32,435 nucleotides of DNA, from NCBI RefSeq assembly GCF_000518805.1, contig NZ_JAEH01000055.1:1-32435 (forward strand), in the 5' to 3' direction. The notes below the pieces were generated by a model that saw nothing but the letters and a program-made list of their open reading frames with translations, did not search any database and was not told where the DNA came from. Shown piece after piece: positions 25,366 through 32,122 of this stretch. Source of the stretch: Shewanella waksmanii ATCC BAA-643. GTDB lineage: Bacteria > Pseudomonadota > Gammaproteobacteria > Enterobacterales > Shewanellaceae. How positions within the stretch are numbered: position 1 is the first letter of the stretch; every line of letters starts with the position of its first letter. Made by a program: the position numbers and the translations under genes.

Positions 25366-25503
25366 TTAGGCGGGACAGAACGTTAGGGTGGCGTCATTAA
25401 CACAGTGAGTAATTTCCTCGATCTCAAAATTTTCAGCATGGTACACCTTGGTAAGCCAAGTTTGTGAGACGTAGATCACGTAAATAGGTGTTAGTGTTAG
25501 CAC
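25366..25503 (-). CDS. Small hypothetical ORF, 45 residues, GTG start
   Basis: AGAAGG lies eight bases before a GTG at 25503. The frame reads VLTLTPIYVIYVSQTWLTKV and then a polar end with IEEITHCVNDATLTFCPA. The hydrophobic start and charged rest look protein-like. It lies 160 bp upstream of the SulP gene on the same strand, inside a decayed region, so it may be the tail of a lost gene. No family is recognised. Confidence 0.3.
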   Translation of the reverse strand: MLTLTPIYVIYVSQTWLTKVYHAENFEIEEITHCVNDATLTFCPA

Positions 25504-25622
25504 AATCTAAGCCTTCTCATACTACACCCACTGAGTAATAGCTCGAGATAATTCGCCATCACCTTGGTCTAAACCACTTTATGATGAACTTTCTGCTTCA
25601 CCAAAAAAATTAACTGGCTAAA

Positions 25623-25953
25623 GGTCTGTTCACTTGCCTGAGTATGTCACAAGCCTTTAAGTCAATGGCGCCACGCTTATCATCTCGAATCACCCTGCCT
25701 GTTTCATCCGCCAATACGAGGTAGTCTTGAAAGTTCCATTACAGCACCACATCCTTATCTAACCAAGCGTTGACTTGCTCAATATCAATATGAAGGACAA
25801 TATGAAGATGGTTACTCGTCACTGCATGGGCAGCAACATCAATTGCAAATACCTCGCTGAGTATCAATGTTTGTGATTCAACCCAATTACGGTAATGGCT
25901 AAAATTACTCGACGACAACGATAACAGTAAGCGGTGTCTTCGAGACCAATGAG
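25623..25953 (-). pseudogene. Relic of a REP-associated / Y1 (HUH) transposase
   Basis: On the minus strand one frame reads LIGLEDTAYCYRCRR, the usual start of long Y1-type transposases found as single genes in Shewanella and relatives. After a frame change comes SEVFAIDVAAHAVTSNHLHI, holding the HUH motif (HLH). After an in-frame TAA comes NFQDYLVLADETGRVIRDDK and RGAID, which matches the C-terminal region of the same family. The parts that normally lie between are missing, so there is an internal deletion as well as a frameshift and a stop. It is not functional. Confidence 0.75.
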
Positions 25954-25994
25954 GGACCTATATGTATTGTTTACCGTCGCTCTAAACACACTTG

Positions 25995-26261
25995 TTAGGG
26001 TATATCCCACGCTACATGGGAGTAGATTAACCAACGGGAGTAATATTTCCGAAGGTTATAACTATATTTTCCCTCGTAGCCCCCTCTGGACTTCTGAAAT
26101 ACATGAAGTTCAACATCTCCAACCATAGATTTAGGAATTATTCCTCGTTGATTCCACTCTTGAACATGCGAATCATCATAAGTAATTATCTTCAGCACTT
26201 TGAAAGTAATTAAACTCTGCTCTCCTACATAAAATGAACTAAGTCCATGGTAATAACTCAA
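25995..26261 (-). CDS. Hypothetical ORF, possibly a gene remnant without a start
   Basis: 88 codons from a TTG at 26261. The frame is open for 14 more codons upstream (to a TAG at 26304-26306), reading LFICLEIANEECVLSYYHGL with no ATG or ribosome site. The peptide has ordinary composition (VGEQSLITFKVLKIITYDD, GDVELHVFQKSRGGYEGKYS), so a 5'-truncated gene is likelier than chance. No family is recognised. It lies in the decayed region between the SulP gene and the intI relic. Confidence 0.35.
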   Translation of the reverse strand: MSYYHGLSSFYVGEQSLITFKVLKIITYDDSHVQEWNQRGIIPKSMVGDVELHVFQKSRGGYEGKYSYNLRKYYSRWLIYSHVAWDIP

Positions 26262-26325
26262 GACACATTCCTCGTTGGCTATCTCAAGACAGATAAATAG
26301 CCTCTAAGAGTGCTCTCAGGACTGG

Positions 26326-26335
26326 CCCCCCCCCC
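26326..26335. repeat. Homopolymer tract C10
   Basis: Ten consecutive C on the plus strand (G10 on minus), a length prone to slippage. On the minus strand ATGTTG precedes the G run, but no long frame follows in any of the three phases. Confidence 0.9.
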
Positions 26336-26417
26336 AACATTGGACATCGAGAAAAAGGTGCTAGCTATGAATATTGGGATATAATTCATTGAATCCTAGG
26401 CCACATAACGGGCTAAT

Positions 26418-26461
26418 AAAGCTTGGCTAAACTGGTTCGCATGAACCAAGCCAAGCTTTTT
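26418..26461 (-). terminator. Long hairpin terminator downstream of the hypothetical membrane protein
   Basis: AAAGCTTGG (26418-26426) pairs with CCAAGCTTT (26451-26459), and TGGTTC (26433-26438) with GAACCA (26443-26448) forms the inner stem. T and A tracts on both sides allow use in either direction. It starts 24 bp after the stop of the 26485-27180 gene. Confidence 0.8.
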
Positions 26462-26484
26462 TAGTCTATACGTTGATACATTTT

Positions 26485-27180
26485 TTATAAGCCGACTTTA
26501 GGTAGCTCTTTAGTGTTACCCAGCTCAAAACTAGTTAAGTTGATAGTAGAGCTAAGTGATTTACCGCTTAATTGATAGATGATAAATAGCTCCGTTTCAG
26601 ACAAAAGAGTGCTACCAATTACTTGCTCTACATCTGTTAATATTTCCTTATAACCAGACCCATTCGGTTTAGAAATTGAAATTGTTATCAAGTCACTTGG
26701 CGTAAGACGATCATCACCATTAGAATCTAATTTAACTAATGAGTAAAGAATTGCTATGACGGGCTTTTTAGAATCGTAGTCTCCCACGCGTAATTGGTTT
26801 GTGCTTTCAATTAGATAATTTGTATGTCCAAACAACCAATTATTTGAATTAGTTTCAGTATTTATAAAAAGGTAGTTTCGAGTGGAGTTAGAGGACTTGC
26901 TAAAATAACCACGATTGAAACTCTGGTCAGAGTTTAAAGGAATCATTAGCATTTTATGGTTAGATAGATTAGCAACTTGGCCAAGCCTCCAGCTTTCCTT
27001 CACTTCACCGCTTTCTTCAATATTAACGATATTTTGAGTACTACGCTCTCTCGTAACATCTTTGAAAATTTGGTACATAGCAATCAAAAGCACTCCTATC
27101 GCCAAAATACCAGCAACGGAAATAAGCAAGCTATTAAAACGCCATACCAATTTAAAAAACTTATGTTCTTCCATATTCAA
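26485..27180 (-). CDS. Membrane-anchored hypothetical protein
   Basis: 231 residues, family not recognised. A short cytoplasmic start (MNMEEHKFFKLVWRF) is followed by one membrane segment (about 15-42, SLLISVAGILAIGVLLIAMY) and a soluble domain of about 190 residues that should face the periplasm. The soluble part has an EF-hand-like stretch, KLDSNGDDRLTPSDLITISI, which may bind calcium, and beta-rich segments (VGDYDSKKPVIAILYSL, TELFIIYQLSGKSL). It is the only intact gene of the 25.2-28.7 kb accessory stretch, with its own terminator and no conserved partner. Codon use looks AT-richer than in flanking core genes. Confidence 0.7.
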   Translation of the reverse strand: MNMEEHKFFKLVWRFNSLLISVAGILAIGVLLIAMYQIFKDVTRERSTQNIVNIEESGEVKESWRLGQVANLSNHKMLMIPLNSDQSFNRGYFSKSSNSTRNYLFINTETNSNNWLFGHTNYLIESTNQLRVGDYDSKKPVIAILYSLVKLDSNGDDRLTPSDLITISISKPNGSGYKEILTDVEQVIGSTLLSETELFIIYQLSGKSLSSTINLTSFELGNTKELPKVGL

Positions 27181-27859
27181 TACTCTAAAGACTTAAAATG
27201 CTGCAATCAACGGCGGACAACATAAAAGAAGCGAAGTTTCAGCCTTTGCGCTAACGTTAAATGGCCTTGCAATGCTTTATCTTGTTGCCTAGTGAAAAAC
27301 AAAGCCATCATGAACCACTTTTGACGAACTAATTTGACACCCGAAATATAGTCAATTTCTTTGCAAAGTAAGAGCCTGTAAGAACAATAGCACCGTAATC
27401 TGATGTGCTGCAGAATACTTAAATCTGCTCTAGAAATTTAAAACTGTTCCCCATATCTTTCGCCATTATATTTTGTTTAAACAGTTGCAAATAAAGCTAA
27501 AAAATAGCGATACCACAACAATACCACAACAATACCACTAACTTCTACCTGCTTATTCTTTGCTATTAAAAGCAAATGCGAACATACTAACTGGAAGCCG
27601 TACACAAAGTGACTCGTGTACACATTAAGTGCGGTAAAGTAAAGCAAATTTGATATAGCTAGCTTACCCAATTACAGGCAATAGCTCCTACAACAACCCT
27701 GAAAATGTATAGTCAAATTTTCTTATCGCTCATTGTGCCTAAAGCAGAGATTGGAAAACCACATATGGGATAATAAACCCACCTAATTTACAAATACTTC
27801 TCTGTTTCGGGTAATATGAGACTCAGGCTTTAGCAACAATTAAAGCTTCCCTTGTCGTA
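27181..27859. other. Decayed AT-rich stretch without a gene
   Basis: No credible coding frame. A 64-codon minus-strand frame (27477-27671) runs through the short tandem repeat and has no ribosome site. The motif GCGCTAACGTTA at about 27250 resembles an attC core but has no pairing L boxes. Confidence 0.5.
27510..27539. repeat. 11-bp tandem repeat, 2.7 copies
   Basis: ATACCACAACA is repeated head to tail twice and ends in a partial ATACCACTA. It lies in non-coding decayed DNA. Confidence 0.7.
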
Positions 27860-28027
27860 GTTCTATTGAGCATTTTGCTGTGGTTTTCCTGGTTGAATGT
27901 ACTCTATTCTAATATTTCGTTCTTTAGCCCATGTTGTAAATTCTACGCTAATAAATTAAGGGCTGTTGCCACAGCAAATAGCATCTGGTTTTACTCGGGA
28001 TTCAAGTAATTGTTCCAAGGCTCTGAT
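27860..28027 (-). pseudogene. IS3-family transposase OrfB relic
   Basis: The minus strand reads IRALEQLLESRVKPDAICCG, then NSP-stop-FISVEFTTWAKERNI and RIEYIQPGKPQQNAQ-stop. This is the middle of the DDE integrase domain: intact relatives have RCDNGPEFIS at the second Asp and YIERYNRT after QQNA. Here the catalytic Asp is changed and two stops are present. Only about 55 codons remain and both ends have faded. Confidence 0.8.
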
Positions 28028-28121
28028 CTCTCAATTCAATCATGATTGAAGTTCCATCTTCTATGCGCATGAAATCTGGATTTTTTTGAATGCAAGATTT
28101 CTTAAATTTCGAATAACTCAT
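28002..28121 (-). pseudogene. Short ORF joined to the IS3 relic
   Basis: An ATG at 28121 opens 39 codons beginning MSYSKFKKSCIQKNPDFMRI with a protein-like, mixed composition. It stops 25 bp inside the IS3 relic, in another frame. It may be the 5' end of a cassette or host gene cut by the old IS, or chance. No family is recognised. Confidence 0.3.
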
Positions 28122-28444
28122 CGATGCTCAATTTGAATGCTAACATTTGTATATACGGCTTGCGCCTTTTGACAAGCCTCTTTGAGAAAGCGTGCACTCA
28201 AAGCCCCGCTAGAAATCTATTCAAAACAACTCACTAACAAAGAAGCTGTAAAATTGTATTCAATACACTTTCGGTAGAAACGCGCATGCTCGCTTTGCTT
28301 AGCTGTTATCTCAGTAACTCTTATAAACGAGAGTGCTTGCACACTTTCATATCACTGAATTTACGCAACTTATTTGTAACCCGCAATAACAAACCTTGAA
28401 TAGCACTGTCATGCATGGCTTGATTTTTGAAAAACACGATAGGA

Positions 28445-28467
28445 CTGTGTGTATACACAGCTATAAT
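28445..28467 (+). promoter_or_regulatory. LexA operator and -10 box of the intI relic
   Basis: CTGTGTGTATACACAG (28445-28460) fits CTGT-N8-ACAG. One base later stands TATAAT (28462-28467). This is 40 bp upstream of the integrase relic. LexA control of intI is established for many integrons, so the placement is as expected. No good -35 is seen. Confidence 0.82.
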
Positions 28468-28506
28468 ATTATTTACCCAACATAATGGTTAGCTGTCGGA
28501 TTTAAC

Positions 28507-28707
28507 ATAGGAAAATCTCCTTTTATCGATTCAGTACGATCAGAATTACGCACACGTCGCGACAGCCTGCAATCTGAAAAATCATAGCTTTATTGAATTA
28601 AAGCGTTTATCTGCTTCAACGATAAACGACATCCGCAGTCGATGGGCAATATTGAAATCGAGCGCTTTTTAAATCATTTAGCAATGAATAGACAAGTCAG
28701 TGCAGCA
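28507..28707 (+). pseudogene. intI: Integron integrase (intI) relic, N-terminal third
   Basis: Read in one frame for 67 codons: GKSPFIDSVRSELRTRRDSL, QSEKS-stop-LY-stop-IKAFICF, NDKRHPQSMGNIEIERFLNH, LAMNRQVSAA. Intact IntI proteins have SYLYW here, so TAG (28585-28587) and TGA (28594-28596) each replace Tyr and Trp by single-base changes. The usual start ATG before GKSP reads ATA. After SAA, where others continue TQNQAL, the similarity ends abruptly, so the catalytic tyrosine-recombinase domain is deleted. Direction and LexA operator place its attI and cassette array to the left. Confidence 0.85.
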
Positions 28708-29024
28708 ATCACTATTCACCATCCCGACCACCATATTGGTGTTAACCCGTCTACTTTTGCACCATTTTCATGCGTTTTAGTAGCAAAACAATGAGTTTTG
28801 TTCATTTTGAGCCATTTTTGTCATAAAAGGCTTGAAATCATAAGTGATTTAAATATGATGAAATTCTGAACATCTTCAGATGAACTCCGCCTTACAGGGC
28901 GACAAATGCGATGTGATGAGTTCTACGCGCTTGAATTACCGTTCAAGCTTAATTTTAAATAGCGATTACCGTCGCTGTAGCAAGATACTGCATACCGTAG
29001 CGGTAACTTATTGAGGGATGAAAA
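28708..29024 (+). other. Upstream region of ilvIH
   Basis: 317 bp with no gene. It holds small palindromes CACCA/TGGTG (28729-28741) and CAAAAC/GTTTTG (28784-28800). A short frame at 28791 (MSFVHFEPFLS) is not rich in branched-chain residues, so no classical leader-peptide attenuator is seen. The ribosome site GAGGGATG precedes ilvI. Confidence 0.5.
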
Positions 29025-30746
29025 ATGGAGCAGTTATCCGGCGCCAGCATGATCGTACGATCATTAATTGATGAAGGCGTAAAACACATTTTCGGCTACC
29101 CAGGTGGCTCTGTCCTTGATATCTATGATGCGTTGCATCAAAAATCTGATATTGACCATATTTTAGTTCGCCACGAGCAAGCTGCGGTGCACATGGCCGA
29201 TGGCTATGCACGCGCCACGGGCGAAGTGGGCGTGGTGTTAGTAACCTCAGGCCCCGGCGCAACCAATGCCATTACCGGTATTGCCACCGCTTACATGGAC
29301 TCAATTCCATTGGTGGTACTTTCAGGCCAAGTACCTAGCAACCTGATTGGTAATGACGCTTTCCAAGAGTGCGACATGATTGGTATTTCCCGTCCAGTGG
29401 TTAAGCACAGCTTTTTAGTCACTGACGCGAAAGACATTCCCGCCATCATTAAGAAAGCTTTTTATCTCGCCGCCAGTGGCCGACCTGGACCCGTTGTGGT
29501 TGATATTCCAAAAGATTGTTTGAACCCACAGATATTGCATGATTATCAATATCCTGAAGAAATTCAAATGCGTTCATATAATCCAACGACCACCGGCCAT
29601 AAAGGCCAAATTCGTCGTGGTTTACAGGCATTATTAAAGGCCAAAAAGCCGGTACTTTATGTGGGTGGCGGCGCGGTTATCTCTGGTTGCGACCAGCAAA
29701 TTTTAACCCTGTCTGAAAAACTCGGTATTCCGGTTGTCAGTACCTTGATGGGCTTAGGTGCGTTTCCTGGTACCCACGCTAATAGCGTCGGTATGCTTGG
29801 TATGCATGGCTGCTACGAAGCCAATATGTCGATGCACAATTCCGACCTCATCTTTGGTATTGGTGTGCGCTTTGACGACCGTACCACCAATAATGTCGAA
29901 AAGTACTGCCCTAACGCGACCATTTTGCACATTGATATCGACCCATCTTCAATTTCGAAAACCGTAAAAGTTGATATCCCAATTGTTGGCTCTGCAGAGA
30001 ACATTCTTGATAGCATGTTAGCTATTCTCGAAGAAGATGAAAGCCTCACCAACGATGTGGCCGCCAATGAATTTTGGTGGAGCGAGATCAATCAATGGCG
30101 TGCGCGTAAAAGCTTAGCCTATGACAAAAGTGGCGATAGAATTAAGCCACAGCAAGTTATTGAAACTTTACATAAACTCACTAATGGTGATGCTTATGTA
30201 TCGTCCGATGTTGGTCAGCATCAAATGTTTGCCGCATTGTATTACCCCTTTAATAAACCACGCCGTTGGATCAACTCTGGCGGGCTTGGCACCATGGGCT
30301 TTGGTTTACCCGCGGCGATGGGCGTAAAAATGGCCATGCCCGATGAAACCGTAGTGTGTGTTACCGGCGATGGCTCTATTCAAATGAATATCCAAGAGCT
30401 TTCCACCGCGCTGCAATACGATACGCCGGTTAAAATCATTAACCTTAACAACCGTTTCTTGGGCATGGTGAAACAGTGGCAAGATATGATTTACTCTGGC
30501 CGCCACTCGCACTCTTATATGGACTCGGTACCCAACTTTGCCAAGATTGCTGAGGCCTACGGCCATGTGGGAATGACCATTAGCGATCCAGCAGAGCTAG
30601 AAGCGGGTCTAGAAAAAGCCCTAGCAATGAAAGACAAGTTGGTATTTGTTGATATCAGTGTTGATGAAACTGAGCACGTTTATCCGATGCTAATCCGCGG
30701 CGGAGCAATGAACGAAATGTGGCTAAGCAAAACGGAGAAAAGCTAA
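29025..30746 (+). CDS. ilvI: Acetolactate synthase large subunit
   Basis: 573 residues. It condenses two pyruvates, or pyruvate with 2-oxobutyrate, as the first common step of valine, leucine and isoleucine synthesis, using ThDP, Mg and FAD. The N-terminal domain has FGYPGGSVLDIYDAL and the catalytic Glu (E51) in VRHEQAAVHMADGYAR. The ThDP/Mg motif GDGSIQMNIQELST runs to about residue 475 (KIINLNN). The paired small subunit is translationally coupled: the stop TAA overlaps the next ATG (TAATG). The large/small pair with an ACT-type small subunit supports ilvI rather than ilvB or ilvG. Confidence 0.97.
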   Translation: MEQLSGASMIVRSLIDEGVKHIFGYPGGSVLDIYDALHQKSDIDHILVRHEQAAVHMADGYARATGEVGVVLVTSGPGATNAITGIATAYMDSIPLVVLSGQVPSNLIGNDAFQECDMIGISRPVVKHSFLVTDAKDIPAIIKKAFYLAASGRPGPVVVDIPKDCLNPQILHDYQYPEEIQMRSYNPTTTGHKGQIRRGLQALLKAKKPVLYVGGGAVISGCDQQILTLSEKLGIPVVSTLMGLGAFPGTHANSVGMLGMHGCYEANMSMHNSDLIFGIGVRFDDRTTNNVEKYCPNATILHIDIDPSSISKTVKVDIPIVGSAENILDSMLAILEEDESLTNDVAANEFWWSEINQWRARKSLAYDKSGDRIKPQQVIETLHKLTNGDAYVSSDVGQHQMFAALYYPFNKPRRWINSGGLGTMGFGLPAAMGVKMAMPDETVVCVTGDGSIQMNIQELSTALQYDTPVKIINLNNRFLGMVKQWQDMIYSGRHSHSYMDSVPNFAKIAEAYGHVGMTISDPAELEAGLEKALAMKDKLVFVDISVDETEHVYPMLIRGGAMNEMWLSKTEKS

Positions 30747-31240
30747 TGCGTCGTATTTTATCTGTATTACTTGAAAACCAACCCGGTGCCCTTTCACGCG
30801 TGGTCGGTCTGTTTTCTCAGCGTGGTTACAACATTGAAAGCCTAACCGTGGCACCGACTGATGATGCAACATTATCACGACTTAACATTACCCTCGAAGC
30901 AGATGAGACAGTACTTGAACAAATTGAAAAGCAGTTACACAAGCTGATTGATATTTTAAAAGTAGCTAACATTACCGAGTCTAGTCACATTGAGCGTGAA
31001 ATTGCCTTAGTAAAAGTCAAAGCTAAAGGCGCGGCGCGCGAAGAAGTGAAGCGCACCACCGATATTTTCCGTGGTCAAATTGTCGATGTCACCAGTGAGC
31101 TGTATACCATTCAACTTACCGGTACCACCGCTAAGCTTGATGCTTGCATTGCCTCATTAGGGGAAATGACCAAAGTAGTTGAGGTGTCTCGCTCTGGTGT
31201 TGTGGGACTATGCCGCGGTGAAAAATCTATGCGCGCTTAA
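30746..31240 (+). CDS. ilvH: Acetolactate synthase regulatory small subunit
   Basis: 164 residues, the normal IlvH length. The start is the ATG at 30746, which overlaps the ilvI stop and follows ACGGAGAAA. A longer frame from 30719 lies inside ilvI and is not used. The ACT domain opens MRRILSVLLENQPGALSRVV and continues GLFSQRGYNIESLTVAPTDD, the valine-binding region that gives feedback inhibition. The C-terminal half holds FRGQIVDVTSELYTIQLTG and ends GVVGLCRGEKSMRA, typical of the family. Confidence 0.97.
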   Translation: MRRILSVLLENQPGALSRVVGLFSQRGYNIESLTVAPTDDATLSRLNITLEADETVLEQIEKQLHKLIDILKVANITESSHIEREIALVKVKAKGAAREEVKRTTDIFRGQIVDVTSELYTIQLTGTTAKLDACIASLGEMTKVVEVSRSGVVGLCRGEKSMRA

Positions 31241-31280
31241 TTGCCGCTAAACACTTATTGTGTTGCTTAGATCAATAACT

Positions 31281-31308
31281 AAAAAAGGGAGCCTAGGCTC
31301 CCTTTTTT
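31281..31308. terminator. Bidirectional terminator between ilvH and ibpA
   Basis: AAAAAAGGGAGCCT followed directly by AGGCTCCCTTTTTT, a perfect 28-bp palindrome with A and T tracts. It serves the convergent ilvIH and ibpA transcripts. Confidence 0.92.
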
Positions 31309-31371
31309 ATGTACTCGTGATGTCGATGGTCAGTGATGAGTCCAGGCAACCCTGCCATCATTCACTGGGGT

Positions 31372-31812
31372 TTATTTGGCGTCTAATACTCTAGAGCGTC
31401 CAATTTCGATTTTACGTGGTTTAAGTGCTTCGGGGATCTCACGCTGTAAATCGATATCGAGTAAACCATTTTCAAGGCTTGCACCTACTACAGTGACATA
31501 GTCGGCTAACTGGAACGTGCGCTCAAATCCGCGCTCAGCAATACCTTGATACAGGTACTTACGTTCTTGGTCTTGCTCGACTTTAGTGCCTTTGACGAGT
31601 AATTTCTCACCTTCGCTGGTGATTTCAAGTTCATCCATCGTAAAGCCGGCAACGGCCATAGTAATTCTATAACGGTTTTCGCTTAGCGATTCGATGTTAT
31701 ATGGGGGGTAGCCAGAGTTACCTTTGTTTGACGCCGCATGTTCAGCAAGTTGAGCTAAACGGTCAAATCCAATGGCGCTACGGTATAGTGGAGTTAGATC
31801 ATAGTTACGCAT
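31372..31812 (-). CDS. ibpA: Small heat-shock protein IbpA (Hsp20)
   Basis: 146 residues from the ATG at 31812, which follows GAGGATATACCT and gives the usual IbpA start MRNYDLTPLYRSAIGFDRL. The alpha-crystallin domain is about 35-125: YNIESLSENRYRITMAVAGF, GEKLLVKGTKVEQDQERKYL, RGFERTFQLADYV, and LENGLLDIDLQREIPE. The I-x-I-like anchor is near the end (RKIEIG). It holds unfolding proteins for refolding by DnaK and ClpB. The 5' leader carries a heat-sensing hairpin and a sigma-32-type promoter. It is convergent with ilvIH, a neighbourhood recalled from Shewanella. Confidence 0.96.
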   Translation of the reverse strand: MRNYDLTPLYRSAIGFDRLAQLAEHAASNKGNSGYPPYNIESLSENRYRITMAVAGFTMDELEITSEGEKLLVKGTKVEQDQERKYLYQGIAERGFERTFQLADYVTVVGASLENGLLDIDLQREIPEALKPRKIEIGRSRVLDAK

Positions 31813-31816
31813 AGGT

Positions 31817-31839
31817 ATATCCTCACAATTAAGCAATAT
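31817..31839 (-). promoter_or_regulatory. ROSE-type RNA thermometer hairpin of ibpA
   Basis: The leader RNA ends with AUAUUGCUU, loop, then GUGAGGAUAU just before the start. AUAU pairs with AUAU, U with G, one G is bulged, then CU pairs with AG, followed by a U-G and an A-U pair closing a four-base loop. The Shine-Dalgarno GAGGA is fully paired, and the UUGCU with a bulged G is the hallmark of ROSE elements, which melt on heating. The whole leader is about 145 nt if the promoter at 31965-31993 is used, enough for the further hairpins usual in ROSE. Confidence 0.75.
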
Positions 31840-31964
31840 ATTAAGTTGGCCAAATTGATGTCATAGCATCGTTTTGCACCGATAAGTTTTACAAACCGCT
31901 AGGCCCCGCAGGCACCTAACTTGATGGTTTGTGATGAAGCCTCATTGAGCGCCTCATACTCACT

Positions 31965-31993
31965 ATATGAAGACAGGCCATTTTATTTTCAAG
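31965..31993 (-). promoter_or_regulatory. Sigma-32 (heat-shock) promoter of ibpA
   Basis: CTTGAAA (minus 31993-31987) as -35, a 14-base gap, and CTTCATAT (31972-31965) as -10, two mismatches from the CCCCATAT type. Transcription would start near 31958. Confidence 0.7.
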
Positions 31994-32122
31994 CCTTTTC
32001 AAAAAACTTTTTACATTCAAAAGATGAATAAATAACTATCCCATTGATAATATTAGGAAATTAATTTGCTATTTTAATTAGATTTTGTCTCAGCCAACAA
32101 ACCATTTATCATTTCTTAGGCT

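Noticed and set aside
26403..26480. Possible attC around the long hairpin after the 26485-27180 gene
   Set aside because: GTTATGT is present on the minus strand, but no matching R'' or L boxes are found; the hairpin fits a terminator better.
27245..27290. GTTAGCGC core upstream of the 26485-27180 gene as an attC end
   Set aside because: The bases before it do not form a paired L'/L'' stem and no matching core follows the gene.
27477..27671. 64-codon minus-strand ORF
   Set aside because: Runs through an 11-bp tandem repeat in decayed DNA and lacks a ribosome site.
30719..31240. IlvH starting inside ilvI at 30719
   Set aside because: The coupled ATG at 30746 gives the conserved MRRILSVLLE start and has GGAG before it.
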